From assembly GCF_021272205.1 (NCBI RefSeq), contig NZ_JAJSDX010000001.1:62001-126000 (forward strand): a stretch of 64,000 nucleotides of DNA, written 5' to 3'. Shown here piece by piece: positions 8,632 through 18,327 of the stretch. This DNA is from Pantoea sp. Mb-10 (GTDB lineage Bacteria; Pseudomonadota; Gammaproteobacteria; Enterobacterales; Enterobacteriaceae). Each line of letters starts with the position of its first letter. The first letter of the stretch is position 1. Both the position numbers and the translations under genes were made by a program. The notes beneath the pieces are model-generated. The model was not told the origin of the DNA and did no database searches. It saw nothing but the letters and a program-made list of their open reading frames with translations.

Positions 8632-9555
8632 ATGACGCAACTTCCGCAATTCAGACGTGAACTTCTTCATCCCCGCTACTGGCTCACTTGGCTTGGTATC
8701 GGATTTCTTTATGTTCTGGTTCTCCTGCCCTACCCTGTCCTGCACGCGCTGGGTTGCGGACTCGGCAGGCTCGCCATGCGCTTTATGAAGCGCCGCGTTC
8801 AGGTCGCACAGCGGAATTTGCAGCTGGCTTTTCCTGATATGCCCACCAGCGAGCGGGATGCCATGGTAAAGCATAATTTTGAATCCGTTGGCATGGGGCT
8901 GATTGAGACCGGCATGGCGTGGTTCTGGCCAGACTGGCGACTGCGTAAGTGGGTGCACGCCACAGGTTTGGAGCATATCACTCACGCGCTGGCTGAGAAG
9001 CGCGGCATTTTACTGATTGGTATGCACTTCCTCACGCTTGAGCTGGGCGCGCGGGTATTCGGTATGCACAATCCCGGCATTGGTGTTTACCGCCCCAATG
9101 ACAATCCCCTGCTAGACTGGCTGCAAACGTGGGGACGTATGCGCTCGAACAAAAGCATGCTGGATCGCAAAGATTTAAAAGGCATGATCCGCGCCATGAA
9201 AAACAACGACATCATCTGGTATGCGCCTGACCACGACTACGGTCCGCGCAGCAGCGTCTTCGCCCCGTTCTTTGCCGTGAAAGAAGCGGCCACCACCACC
9301 GGCACACATATGCTGATTCGATTGGGTAACCCCAGCGTGGTGCCGTTCCTGGCACAGCGCCTGCCGCACGGTCGCGGCTACGAATTAAAAATCCTGCCGG
9401 ATATTCGCGACAAATTCTCTCTGGAGAATGAACTTCATACCGCCACCGTTATGAACAAAGTTGTTGAGGAGACGGTGCTGCTGGCCCCTGAACAATATAT
9501 GTGGCTACACCGTCGCTTCAAAACGCGGCCGGAAGGCCAGCCTTCGCTTTATTAA
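8632..9555 (+). CDS. lpxL: Lipid A lauroyl acyltransferase
   Basis: LpxL (HtrB) adds a secondary laurate to Kdo2-lipid IVA on the cytoplasmic face of the inner membrane. The 307-residue product matches E. coli LpxL (306 aa). It has one N-terminal membrane anchor (about residues 17-37) and the acyltransferase HX4E motif at H132/E137. The C-terminal [16 protein letters not shown] is conserved. The ATG at 8632 aligns with the E. coli start; the 61 upstream in-frame codons are not conserved. A strong terminator follows. In E. coli mdtG is the next gene, but it is absent here. Confidence 0.96.
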   Translation: MTQLPQFRRELLHPRYWLTWLGIGFLYVLVLLPYPVLHALGCGLGRLAMRFMKRRVQVAQRNLQLAFPDMPTSERDAMVKHNFESVGMGLIETGMAWFWPDWRLRKWVHATGLEHITHALAEKRGILLIGMHFLTLELGARVFGMHNPGIGVYRPNDNPLLDWLQTWGRMRSNKSMLDRKDLKGMIRAMKNNDIIWYAPDHDYGPRSSVFAPFFAVKEAATTTGTHMLIRLGNPSVVPFLAQRLPHGRGYELKILPDIRDKFSLENELHTATVMNKVVEETVLLAPEQYMWLHRRFKTRPEGQPSLY

Positions 9556-9559
9556 CGCA

Positions 9560-9585
9560 ACGGGGCAGATTTCTGCCCCGTTTTA
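9560..9585 (+). terminator. Intrinsic terminator after lpxL
   Basis: ACGGGGCAG and CTGCCCCGT form a 9-bp stem with a 4-base loop, followed by TTTTATTT. Confidence 0.88.
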
Positions 9586-10091
9586 TTTCTTCCGCACTCG
9601 CTTCTCAACTGACTCGGTATTTAGCGTTTCGCTAATATTGTTATTTCCGCTCGTCAGGCCCAGCGTTCATTTCAGTAACTGCACGTTATGTTTTGCACAT
9701 TGCGTTTTATTTAATGAATAAAAGGCAAGGGTAAGTTCTGTGCGTGCCTCACAGGCAGTGCAGGCCGCTCAAAAGGTAAGCCGGTTTAATAAATAACGTT
9801 GGAGCATACTGGCCCTGATTGCCTAATATACCCGGCCAATTCCTATTTAATATTGACGGAAAGGTTTAGCACGCTTATCAATGCTTTAAAATTAACTTAC
9901 TTTACAAGCAATTGTCTTATTCATGAGTGTGCTTATATTAATAAAAACAAAAAACAAAGCTTTTTATTACTTTCTGTAATTTGTCGGTGAAATCGATTCC
10001 CGCTAGTTTCGGAAACGGCAGTTAGCACAAAAACTGCACAGCAAAAAAAATAATAAGACGACACCCAGCAAATCTCTCAGGATTCTATTCT
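9586..10091. other. Non-coding interval, 506 bp
   Basis: This stretch is more AT-rich than its surroundings and holds no convincing gene; the short open frames in it lack ribosome sites and resemble no known protein. In E. coli the efflux gene mdtG occupies this place. I see no recognisable mdtG remnant. It must contain the promoter of the small gene at 10092. Confidence 0.6.
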
Positions 10092-10358
10092 ATGAATAAA
10101 GGCATCTACTACTACGTGACTATCGGGACCGATCATGACGGTTATCATTTGTTGCACCGAAAAGAGTGTAAGCGGCTGCCTGATAAAGCCGACATCATTT
10201 TTATCGGCACGCTGTATAACCTCAATCAGGCATTAGCCACTGCCAGAATTAACTTCAAAAAGGTGAAGCCCTGTATCAAATGTTGTATCCGCTACGCTGC
10301 CCCCGTGCGGCATGAGTCCGTACGGCCAGTGCTGCATTTTCCGCAAAAAGTGCTTTAA
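10092..10358 (+). CDS. Small Cys-rich protein, possible zinc binder
   Basis: This 88-residue product matches no named family that I recognise. It has a histidine and a cysteine close together (LLHRKECKRLP, residues about 22-32) and, further on, PCIKCC near residues 61-66. That H/C...CxxC spacing could form a single zinc site of the Ada-like kind. The rest has a conserved-looking pattern with IFIGT followed by QALATARINFKKV. A weak AGGA site lies about 11 bases before the ATG. It stands alone between lpxL and msyB, where E. coli has mdtG. Function unknown. Confidence 0.65.
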   Translation: MNKGIYYYVTIGTDHDGYHLLHRKECKRLPDKADIIFIGTLYNLNQALATARINFKKVKPCIKCCIRYAAPVRHESVRPVLHFPQKVL

Positions 10359-10468
10359 GCGGCGAGGGGCAGTGGTGGCTTAACTGCCCTTTCGCTTCGC
10401 TGCGCCAGCACGCTGTGATTTTTCGTCTATTCTTCTGGAAATCACTTTTATTAGACAAGGAGTTTACC

Positions 10469-10867
10469 ATGAGCCTGTTTAGCACGCTGGAAGAAGCGAT
10501 TGAAGCCGCACGAGAAGAGTTCCTTGCCAACCAGCCGGGGACAAATCAAGAGGAGGCTGATGTCAGCCAGTTTGCACTGCAAAAATATGTGATGCAGGAC
10601 GGCGACGTAATGTGGCAGGCGGAATTTTTTGCCGACGAAGATGAGCAAGGCGAGTGCCTGACCATGCTCACTGACGAAGCCGCTCAGGCCGTGTTCGACG
10701 GCGATTACGATGACGTTGAACTGCGACAAACGTGGCAAGCGGAAAATACCCTGCACGAGTGGGATGACGGCGAATTTCAGCTTGAGCCGCCGCGCGAGCT
10801 GGAAGAAGGTGAAGCGGCTGCGGAAGAGTGGGAGGACGACAATAGCCCTTCCGACAACCTGAGTTAA
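10469..10867 (+). CDS. msyB: Acidic protein MsyB
   Basis: MsyB is a very acidic cytoplasmic protein found in E. coli as a multicopy suppressor of secY and secA export defects. The 132-residue product matches E. coli MsyB (124 aa) from the conserved TLEEAIEAAREEFLA start to the acidic HEWDDGEFQLEPP segment, with a longer acidic tail. The ATG at 10469 follows AAGGAG and aligns with the E. coli start. It is convergent with yceK, 3 bases away, as in E. coli. Confidence 0.93.
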   Translation: MSLFSTLEEAIEAAREEFLANQPGTNQEEADVSQFALQKYVMQDGDVMWQAEFFADEDEQGECLTMLTDEAAQAVFDGDYDDVELRQTWQAENTLHEWDDGEFQLEPPRELEEGEAAAEEWEDDNSPSDNLS

Positions 10868-10870
10868 GGG

Positions 10871-11128
10871 TTATTCATACGGACCATGGTGGGCATCGAC
10901 AGGCAACAATAAGGTGTCCATCACCAGCGAGAGCGGAAGATCCAGAATGGTCACCAACCGCCATGGTCCATCACGCACATCCCATTGTACGCCGGGAAAA
11001 TACTGATTACCGTGGCCTTGTCCCGGCACCGTCCGGCTGATAATGCTGCCGCAGCCGCTCAACAGCAGGGCTAGCAAGCCCATCGCAATGAATCTGAACA
11101 AGCGTTTTACGCTCCCTTTGATTCGCAC
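10871..11128 (-). CDS. yceK: YceK lipoprotein (DUF1375)
   Basis: This small predicted lipoprotein has the lipobox LSGC and a conserved mature part (GSIISRTVPGQGHGNQYFPG, then ILDLPLSLV and a HHGPYE end), nearly identical to E. coli YceK (75 aa). The 85-codon frame begins with GTG at 11128. Shorter starts are possible, such as an ATG at 11083, because no strong ribosome site decides between them. The role is unknown. It lies between msyB and opgH, as in E. coli. Confidence 0.88.
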   Translation of the reverse strand: MRIKGSVKRLFRFIAMGLLALLLSGCGSIISRTVPGQGHGNQYFPGVQWDVRDGPWRLVTILDLPLSLVMDTLLLPVDAHHGPYE

Positions 11129-11181
11129 GAGAGTGCGTAATCTGCCCTTGCCAGCGACCTTATTTTGCCAGCCCCGAAATG

Positions 11182-11205
11182 AAAAAAAGCGGCATTGCTG
11201 CCGCT
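11182..11205 (-). terminator. Intrinsic terminator after opgH
   Basis: AGCGGCA and TGCCGCT form a 7-bp stem (11188-11205) with a TTGC loop. Read on the minus strand it is followed by seven Ts; on the plus strand it is followed by TTTT, so it may work in both directions. Confidence 0.82.
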
Positions 11206-11220
11206 TTTTGGTGTCATCGT

Positions 11221-13770
11221 TTAGCGCTGTGGCAGCGCCTGCGGATTCAGCGTCAGTTTCTGATAGCTCTCAACCCACTGATGATATTTATCGGCGCTCT
11301 CCCACAGTCGGGTGTGAACGCGCGCCAGCACCACGGGATCGCTGATCAGCTGCAAACGCTGTTCGCGATTCAGCTTCTCAGGCGCCTCGCTCAACGCCTG
11401 ATCGACCCGGCGATCGCGCGCGTGATCCAGCAGCGTACTTTGCTTGTGGCGCGACGTCGCCAGCGCGGTCGCCAGCGCGTTGAAGGCAGGGTTAAACAGC
11501 GCGTGCATAAAGCCGTGCTTCAACGCCCGCTCGCGGTTGAGCTGCAGGTAATGATCGGTATCCACCAGCTCTTTCGGTGGCTCAAACTCTTCCGGGATCA
11601 GGAACAGCTTCGCGCGCTTGCTTTTCAGACCCACGGTTGAGCGACTCGACATCACCGAGACAAACGGCGAGAGAATCAGCGACACCACGATAGGCGCCAG
11701 CCACCATAGGAAGTTGAGATCCAGCACGCCCATACCTACGGCCCACACGATACCCAGCAGCATCTGAGAACCGTGGCGACGGAATGCTTCGCTCCACGGC
11801 GTAGCGTCATCATCGCGCTGCGGAGAGTTCCAGACCACTTCCCAGCCCAGGAACGCGCTGACCACAAACACGGTGTGGAACAGCATGCGCACCGGCGCCA
11901 GCAGCACCGAAAACAGCATCTCCAGCAGCAGCGAAACGAACAAGCGGATTGCGCCACCGTAAGGCTTCGCGCCTTTGAACCAGATCAGCACAACGCTGAG
12001 CAACTTCGGCAGGAACAGCAGCACCAGGGTGGTCGAGAACAGCGCAATCGCCAGATCCGGACGCCACTGCGGCCACACCGGGAACAGCTGACGCGGCTGC
12101 AGGAAGTAGGTTGGCTCCATGAGCGTATGCACCACCTGCAGCGCGGTAGAGAGCGCAAGGAACATAAACCACAGCGGCGCTGACAGGTAAGACATCACGC
12201 CCGTCAGGAACACGGCGCGGTGCACCGGGTGCATCCCTTTAACCAGGAACAGACGGAAGTTCATCAGGTTACCATGGCACCAGCGGCGGTCGCGCTTGAG
12301 TTCATCCAGCAGGTTTGGCGGGAGTTCCTCGTAAGAGCCCGGCAGATCGTAAGCGATCCACACGCCCCATCCAGCGCGGCGCATCAGGGCAGCTTCCACG
12401 AAGTCGTGCGACAAGATGGAACCGGCAAACGACCCTTCACCCGGCAGCGGAGCCAACGCACAGTGCTCGATGAAGGGCTTCACGCGGATAATGGCGTTGT
12501 GGCCCCAATAGTGCGATTCCCCCAGCTGCCAAAAGTGCAGACCAGCGGTAAACAGCGGGCCGTAGACGCGCGTTGCAAACTGCTGGCAGCGTGCATAGAG
12601 CGTATCCATGCCCGACGCTTTCGGCGACGACTGAATAATACCGGCGTTGGGATTGGCTTCCATCATGCGTACCAGCCCGGTCAAACATTCACCGCTCATG
12701 ACGCTATCGGCGTCCAGTACCACCATGTAGCTGTAGTTGCTGCCCCAGCGACGGCAGAAGTCATCGATGTTGCCGCTTTTGCGCTTCACGCGACGACGAC
12801 GACGACGATAGAAGATTTTCCCTGCGCCGCCGACATCACGCACCAGCTCCATCCACGCTTTCTGCTCGGCGATGGCGATGTCAGCGTCATAGCTGTCGCT
12901 GAGGATGTAGACATCAAAGTGCTCGGCATTGCCGGTGCGCTTCACGGATTCCCAGGTCGCGCGCAGGCCAGCGAACACGCGTTCGACGTCTTCATTACAG
13001 ATAGGCATGATCAACGCGGTGCGATGCGCCGGATTGATTGGCTCATCGCCAGTGGTGGAGTACGAAATACTGTACTTGTCGCGGCCAATCAGCAGCTGCA
13101 GGAAGCCCATGAGCGCCGTCCAGAAACCGGCCGACACCCAGCAGAACAAAATGGCAAACAAGAAGAGAATGCCGGTTTGCAGGATATAAGGCAGCACCAG
13201 CTCCACCGACTCCAGCCAGTTCTGATTAAACAGCTCAAGCGGATCCAGCAGCGTCCAGCCTTGATAAGGCAGGATGGTCTTCATGTACCACGTCGCCACG
13301 ATCGTCTGCGCCAGCGTCAGAAACAGCAGCACGTAGCGTCGCATGGACCCCACGTGACGCCACTTGTCTTCAGCCTTTTGCTCTTCTACCGTTGCGTAGC
13401 GCGGCGTGTTCTTCTGGCCGCGCAGCGAAGCCCAGGCGCGCGCAAGCGGGTTGGTACGCCAGGCTTCCGGGAACATCAGAGAACGCTTCACTTTCGGCAT
13501 GGCCTTAAGTGTGGTGCGTCCAAGATAGTCTTGGCTGAATTGCTCACCGTCCGCTACGGCATCTGGCCAGGCCATCTGCACGCGGGAGGAGACCGATTTT
13601 AACGGCGCGTCATCAGGACGTTCGCTGGCGGCAATGTCATGCCCCAGCAGCGTATGAATGGCGTGAAACGCCTGGGCGTTCTGCAGCGAATCGCTCAGGC
13701 GGGCGCGCCCCGCCGCATCAAGCGGCAGGGCTTCCACATACGATTGAGGTAAATAAGTCGATTTATTCAT
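11221..13770 (-). CDS. opgH: Osmoregulated periplasmic glucan glucosyltransferase OpgH
   Basis: OpgH (MdoH) is the inner-membrane family 2 glycosyltransferase that makes the beta-1,2-linked glucan backbone from UDP-glucose and moves it to the periplasm. In E. coli it also couples UDP-glucose level to cell division by binding FtsZ. The 849-residue product is close to E. coli MdoH (847 aa). Membrane helices near residues 140-220 flank a large cytoplasmic GT domain with D-D and RDRRW motifs, and several more helices follow. Its start overlaps the end of opgG by 8 bases, so translation is probably coupled. The gene for the partner OpgC lies divergently upstream. Confidence 0.97.
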   Translation of the reverse strand: MNKSTYLPQSYVEALPLDAAGRARLSDSLQNAQAFHAIHTLLGHDIAASERPDDAPLKSVSSRVQMAWPDAVADGEQFSQDYLGRTTLKAMPKVKRSLMFPEAWRTNPLARAWASLRGQKNTPRYATVEEQKAEDKWRHVGSMRRYVLLFLTLAQTIVATWYMKTILPYQGWTLLDPLELFNQNWLESVELVLPYILQTGILFLFAILFCWVSAGFWTALMGFLQLLIGRDKYSISYSTTGDEPINPAHRTALIMPICNEDVERVFAGLRATWESVKRTGNAEHFDVYILSDSYDADIAIAEQKAWMELVRDVGGAGKIFYRRRRRRVKRKSGNIDDFCRRWGSNYSYMVVLDADSVMSGECLTGLVRMMEANPNAGIIQSSPKASGMDTLYARCQQFATRVYGPLFTAGLHFWQLGESHYWGHNAIIRVKPFIEHCALAPLPGEGSFAGSILSHDFVEAALMRRAGWGVWIAYDLPGSYEELPPNLLDELKRDRRWCHGNLMNFRLFLVKGMHPVHRAVFLTGVMSYLSAPLWFMFLALSTALQVVHTLMEPTYFLQPRQLFPVWPQWRPDLAIALFSTTLVLLFLPKLLSVVLIWFKGAKPYGGAIRLFVSLLLEMLFSVLLAPVRMLFHTVFVVSAFLGWEVVWNSPQRDDDATPWSEAFRRHGSQMLLGIVWAVGMGVLDLNFLWWLAPIVVSLILSPFVSVMSSRSTVGLKSKRAKLFLIPEEFEPPKELVDTDHYLQLNRERALKHGFMHALFNPAFNALATALATSRHKQSTLLDHARDRRVDQALSEAPEKLNREQRLQLISDPVVLARVHTRLWESADKYHQWVESYQKLTLNPQALPQR

Positions 13771-15328
13771 TGGCAGGTAACTGATAGCTCCAGGTTTCCG
13801 TCAATGTCTTGTCACCGCTAACCAGCGCGGCGCGCATTTCCGTCGGCTGTTTGGTATCTTTCACACGCAGACGCAACACCAGGCGCCAGCCTCTTGTGAC
13901 CGGGTTGTAGCGAACATTCTGATCGACCACTTCGCCATTTTTCCCCACGCTCACCTGCGGCGCAACTTGGGTATCTTCTGGCAGTTTGCTCATGTCTTTG
14001 CCGGTGAAATCCACGGTAAAGGCAATTGTGCCGTCCGGCTGACGCACCAGGTTGGACTGCTTCACATCCCCCGCCGAGCGCAGCGTGTCTTTCACCCAAG
14101 CCACGTCATTCTGATGCAGCTGATTCTCATCGCGCGTGAAATGCAGGCGATACTGGAAGTTCATCTCTTTGCCCGGTTCCGGCAGCGTTTCCGGCGTCCA
14201 GAAAGCAACGATGTTGTCGTTGGTTTCGTCTGCGGTTGGAATCTCTACCAGCTCAACGCGCCCTTTGCCCCAGTCACCCTGTGGCTCAACCCAGCCGCTT
14301 GGACGTAAATCGTAGCGATCGTCCAGATCCTGATAGTGGCTGAAGTCACGACCACGCTGCAGCAGACCGAACCCTTTTGGATTCTCGACGGTGAAGGTGC
14401 TCACGGCCAGATGTTTCGGATTGTTCAGCGGACGCCAGATCCATTCGCCGTTACCGGCATGAATAGACAGACCGTTGGAATCGTGCAGCTCTTCACGGAA
14501 GTTTGCTACCGGCGAAGGCTGGTTAGCCCCAAACAGGAACATACTGGTAAGCGGCGCTACGCCCAGTTTGCCGACGTTATCACGCAGGTAAACTTTCGAC
14601 TGCACGTCCACCACCGACTCTTTGCCGGGCTTGATCACAAAGCGATACGCACCCGCCGCGCGCGGCGAGTCCAGCAGCGCATAAATCACCAGCTGTTTGT
14701 CCTGCGGTTTTGGCCGTTCGATCCAGAATTCTTTAAAGCGCGGGAACTCTTCGCCGGACGGTAACGCGGTATCAATGGCCAAACCGCGCGCCGACAAGCC
14801 GTAGACCTGGCCTTCGCCAATCACGCGGAAATAGCTGGCGCCGAGGAAGCTGGAAATCTCGTCGTCTTTCCCTTTTTTATTCAGCGGGTAAAGCACCTTA
14901 AAGCCCGCAAAGCCCAGGTTCTTCACCGCATCAGCGTCGTGTTTTACGTTGCCGAAATTGAAATAGTCCGGGTTGTATTTGATTTCACGCACCGAAGATG
15001 CAGTGACTTCATTGATTTTTACCGGCGTATCGAAATACATGCCCTGATGATAAAATTCGAGCTTAAACGGCGTGCGCAGTTTGCCCCAGTATGCTTTATC
15101 GTGGTTAAACTGAATTTGCTGATAATCAGCAAATTTCATTTCACGAAACTGAGAGGGTAAATTGCTTTTCGGCGCTTCAAAACCTTTCCCTGCCAAGGCC
15201 TTAGCCTGTTTTGCAACGTCATCAATGTTGAACGCCCAGCTATTATTGGCATACAACGCCAGTAGAACAGCCGCGCCTACCCAGCGCATCGGCATCAGTC
15301 CAACTTTATTTTTTTCAGTATTCAGCAC
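13763..15328 (-). CDS. opgG: Periplasmic glucan biosynthesis protein OpgG
   Basis: OpgG (MdoG) is a periplasmic two-domain beta-sandwich protein needed for osmoregulated periplasmic glucan synthesis, probably in branching or release. The product matches E. coli MdoG (511 aa) almost throughout. The signal peptide ends near WAF. The GTG at 15328 follows a G-rich AAAGGGGGGG site; starts at ATG 15295 or 15289 would give lengths closer to E. coli and a shorter signal peptide, so the start is uncertain. It is the first gene of the opgGH operon. The 248-bp region shared with opgC holds the divergent promoters. Confidence 0.95.
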   Translation of the reverse strand: MLNTEKNKVGLMPMRWVGAAVLLALYANNSWAFNIDDVAKQAKALAGKGFEAPKSNLPSQFREMKFADYQQIQFNHDKAYWGKLRTPFKLEFYHQGMYFDTPVKINEVTASSVREIKYNPDYFNFGNVKHDADAVKNLGFAGFKVLYPLNKKGKDDEISSFLGASYFRVIGEGQVYGLSARGLAIDTALPSGEEFPRFKEFWIERPKPQDKQLVIYALLDSPRAAGAYRFVIKPGKESVVDVQSKVYLRDNVGKLGVAPLTSMFLFGANQPSPVANFREELHDSNGLSIHAGNGEWIWRPLNNPKHLAVSTFTVENPKGFGLLQRGRDFSHYQDLDDRYDLRPSGWVEPQGDWGKGRVELVEIPTADETNDNIVAFWTPETLPEPGKEMNFQYRLHFTRDENQLHQNDVAWVKDTLRSAGDVKQSNLVRQPDGTIAFTVDFTGKDMSKLPEDTQVAPQVSVGKNGEVVDQNVRYNPVTRGWRLVLRLRVKDTKQPTEMRAALVSGDKTLTETWSYQLPANE

Positions 15329-15576
15329 ATCCCCCCCTTTCGTGTGCTTAGATCAAACTCGCTCATCTTAATTGATAATTCCGTTTTCCGACAGCGTGCG
15401 GTTAAGATTGTTCCGCTGATTTGTAAGCAAAAAGTGAACTTTTCAGATAATTAAACCCAACCCGTTCAGATACAGATTCACCTGATAGTATACGCTGTTT
15501 ACGACAGGTAGAATTTTGATTCGCCATAATCTGGTTTCAGGGTGAAACCGGCATAAAACTGACTAACTGGAAGCTT

Positions 15577-16704
15577 ATGAGTTCAGCAAAACCCGAACGC
15601 GAATATTTTCTCGACTCAATCAGAGCGTATTTAATGCTGTTAGGCGTGCCGTTTCACGTCTCCTTGATTTACTCAATGCAGCGCTGGTCGGTAAACAGTC
15701 AGGAAGCGTCGCTGTGGCTGACCGTATTCAATGATTTTATCCACTCTTTCCGCATGCAGGTTTTCTTTGTTATCTCCGGCTATTTCTCCTACATGCTCTA
15801 TTTGCGCTATGAGCCGCAGCGCTGGTTGAAAGTACGTATTGAACGCGTGGGGATCCCCTTGCTGACGGCGGTGCCGCTGATCACGCTGCCGCAGTTTTTT
15901 ATCCTGAAAAATCTCACGGATAAAATTGGCGACTGGAACAGTTTTTCCCTGTACGAGAAGTACAACACGCTGGCGTGGCATTTAATCTCCCACCTGTGGT
16001 TTTTGCTGGTCCTGGTGATTCTTACCGCACTCGGCACGGTGACGTTCCGCTGGTTACGCGCGCAGCGCAGCGCCCGTAATTATGACCACGTGGGCTGGGG
16101 CAAAGTCACGCTGGCCCTGATGGGCTATGCGCTGGCGTGGTGCCTGCTGCGCCGCGCACTCTTTTACACGGTGCCCGCTGTCTTCGCCGATGGCGTGTTC
16201 AGCATTGCCGTGATGCAAACCCTGACGTTCCTGCCTTTCTTTATGCTGGGCGCCCTGTGTTGGAAACATCCGGCGCTGAAGGCGCTGTTTATCCGCTTTA
16301 ATCCGGTGATGTGCTTCGGGACGATCGCGGTGTTTGTGGCGTATAGCTTGAATCAGCGCTATAGCAGCGGTGAGGGTTGGCTGTATGAGATCGACGCGCT
16401 GGTCTCGACGCTAATGGGACTGTGCATGCTCAACGTCTGCTTTAGCTTGGGGCACAAGCTGCTCAACAGCCACTCGCCGCGCATTATGTATCTGGTGAAC
16501 GCATCGCTGTTTATCTACCTGGTGCACCATCCGCTGACGCTGCTTTATGGCATTTACGTTGCACCGCACATCAGCAGTAATACGCTCGGCTTCTTTGTCG
16601 GCCTGATCCTGGTGTTTGGCGTGGCGTTTACCCTCTATGAACTGCATCTGCGCGTGCCGCTGCTGCGCTTTTTATTCTCGGGTAAGCCGCAGCGTAAAGC
16701 CTGA
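15577..16704 (+). CDS. opgC: Glucan succinyltransferase OpgC
   Basis: OpgC (MdoC) is an integral membrane acyltransferase 3 family protein that adds succinyl groups to osmoregulated periplasmic glucans. At 375 aa it is slightly shorter than E. coli MdoC (385 aa). About ten membrane helices are seen. The early REYFLDSIRAYLMLLG segment and the FHVSLIY histidine are characteristic. It is divergent from opgGH, as in E. coli, and convergent with clsC. Confidence 0.95.
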   Translation: MSSAKPEREYFLDSIRAYLMLLGVPFHVSLIYSMQRWSVNSQEASLWLTVFNDFIHSFRMQVFFVISGYFSYMLYLRYEPQRWLKVRIERVGIPLLTAVPLITLPQFFILKNLTDKIGDWNSFSLYEKYNTLAWHLISHLWFLLVLVILTALGTVTFRWLRAQRSARNYDHVGWGKVTLALMGYALAWCLLRRALFYTVPAVFADGVFSIAVMQTLTFLPFFMLGALCWKHPALKALFIRFNPVMCFGTIAVFVAYSLNQRYSSGEGWLYEIDALVSTLMGLCMLNVCFSLGHKLLNSHSPRIMYLVNASLFIYLVHHPLTLLYGIYVAPHISSNTLGFFVGLILVFGVAFTLYELHLRVPLLRFLFSGKPQRKA

Positions 16705-16732
16705 ACTCGCCTACCCCATTAAGGGGTGGGAT

Positions 16733-18184
16733 TTACAGCAGCCACTCCACCGGCAATCGCCATACTAACCGCACTAATAGCCGCTGTAGCCACGTGCACT
16801 GCGGCTCGTGTTTATGCACGGTCTCATGCGCCTCACCGGGGTACTCCACCCAATTCACGCGTCCCCATTTATCCAGCCGCAGCGTCCAGGCACGGTCGCG
16901 CATCCCGGCGATAAAGTGCTGGTGCGTTTGCTGCGCCAGGCTTTCACTCTCAATCACCAGCCCCATCTCGGTGTTAAGCACGGCGGATCGGGGGTCGAAA
17001 TTAAACGAGCCAATGAACACTTTGCGATTATCCACGGTAAAGGTTTTGGCGTGCAGGCTGGAGCCAGAGTTACCCGTTAAGCCGCGATCGTGCGGCGCCT
17101 CGCCGCTCTGCTGCTGCGGTTTCAATTCATACAGAGCGATGCCGTGGCGCAGCAATTTTTTTCGCCAACGCGCATAGCCCGCATGCACCACTGACACGTC
17201 ATTCGCCGCCAGCGAGTTGGTCAATATGGCGATTTTCACCCCGCGCCGCTTTAGCGTCAGCAGCTGCGCCACGCCGGCGCGGGTTGGCACGAAATAGGCG
17301 GAAATAATGTCAAACTGCTGCTGCGGCGCGCCAATTACCTCCAGCATGCGCTGCGGAAGCAGGCTGCCACGCCTGGCTTTACCCAGCCCTTTACGCGGGT
17401 CGTCGCTCAGCAGCCGCGCGGCGGCCCACGTCACCTCCAGCGTGCCCTGCGCCATCTGGTTAACAAACTCAGCATGCTCCAATCGTGCCAGGTAGCGCTG
17501 TACCGCCTCACTCTGTTGCCACTCTGACGGTAAACGCACCGCCTCTTGCGCCGTCTCCGTCACATCCACGACGCTGCGCAGCGGTGATACTGCCTTGCTC
17601 TGCCAATAGCGGGCGAAATCCGCTTCCACCTCCTGCACCACCGGCCCCATTGCCAGCACGTCGAGATCGGTAAACAGCGGCTCATCGCCCGTACCAAAAT
17701 ACTCGTCGCCGACATTGCGGCCCCCCACCAGCGTCACCGCGCCATCCACCGTTAAACTTTTGTTATGCATACGGCGATTCAGGCGGGCGAAATCCGTGAG
17801 GTAGCCCAGCGCGCGCAGCGTCCTGAAGGAGAAAGGATTAAACAGGCGCACGGCAATATTGGGATGGCGATCGAGTTCTGCCAGCGTGTCATCGAGACCT
17901 GGCGTATTGTTGTCGTCCAGCAGCAATCGCACTTTAACGCCGCGCTCCGCCGCGTCCAACAGCGCGCTAAACAGCAGGCGCCCAGAGAGATCGTTATGCC
18001 AAATGTAGTACTGCACATCGATGCTGTGCTGGGCCATCCCCATTAGCAAATAGCGCGCGGCGAAGGCATCCAGCCCATCATTCAGCGGATAGATGCCGCT
18101 CAGGCCGGGATGCATCGCACAGCGGGCCTCCGCCAACGCTTTTAGCCCTGCGCCCTCCGGCGGCAAAGACGCTGCTTCACTCAT
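16733..18184 (-). CDS. clsC: Cardiolipin synthase C
   Basis: ClsC (YmdC) is a phospholipase D superfamily enzyme that makes cardiolipin, in E. coli from phosphatidylethanolamine and phosphatidylglycerol. The 483-residue product has both HKD motifs: H140-K142-D147 (HNKSLTVD) and H378-K380-D385 (HAKTFTVD). AGGGAC lies 6 bases before the ATG. In E. coli ymdB is encoded just upstream and its product aids ClsC activity; here no ymdB is present, and the divergent neighbour is a glycosidase-like gene. Confidence 0.94.
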   Translation of the reverse strand: MSEAASLPPEGAGLKALAEARCAMHPGLSGIYPLNDGLDAFAARYLLMGMAQHSIDVQYYIWHNDLSGRLLFSALLDAAERGVKVRLLLDDNNTPGLDDTLAELDRHPNIAVRLFNPFSFRTLRALGYLTDFARLNRRMHNKSLTVDGAVTLVGGRNVGDEYFGTGDEPLFTDLDVLAMGPVVQEVEADFARYWQSKAVSPLRSVVDVTETAQEAVRLPSEWQQSEAVQRYLARLEHAEFVNQMAQGTLEVTWAAARLLSDDPRKGLGKARRGSLLPQRMLEVIGAPQQQFDIISAYFVPTRAGVAQLLTLKRRGVKIAILTNSLAANDVSVVHAGYARWRKKLLRHGIALYELKPQQQSGEAPHDRGLTGNSGSSLHAKTFTVDNRKVFIGSFNFDPRSAVLNTEMGLVIESESLAQQTHQHFIAGMRDRAWTLRLDKWGRVNWVEYPGEAHETVHKHEPQCTWLQRLLVRLVWRLPVEWLL

Positions 18185-18327
18185 AGTAAGTCCCTGAAAT
18201 AAATTATTTTATATAATACGTTAGGATGCCGGGTACCGAAACGCCGCGTGATGCTGACGCCACATTCATTTAGAGTCTAGACTTAGCCTTGCATTCTGCA
18301 CCCGGCGTTAACCGTGAGGAGAGGATG

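Noticed and set aside
9799..9990. 63-codon frame in the gap after lpxL
   Set aside because: No ribosome site, no recognisable domain, and AT-rich non-coding composition.
12793..12812. CGA/GAC trinucleotide run in opgH
   Set aside because: It encodes an arginine-rich stretch within the opgH coding sequence and is not a separate repeat element.
12220..13602. 460-codon plus-strand frame opposite opgH
   Set aside because: Long, but His/Gln/Arg-rich with no recognisable domain; it mirrors the opgH codon pattern and has no promoter or ribosome site.
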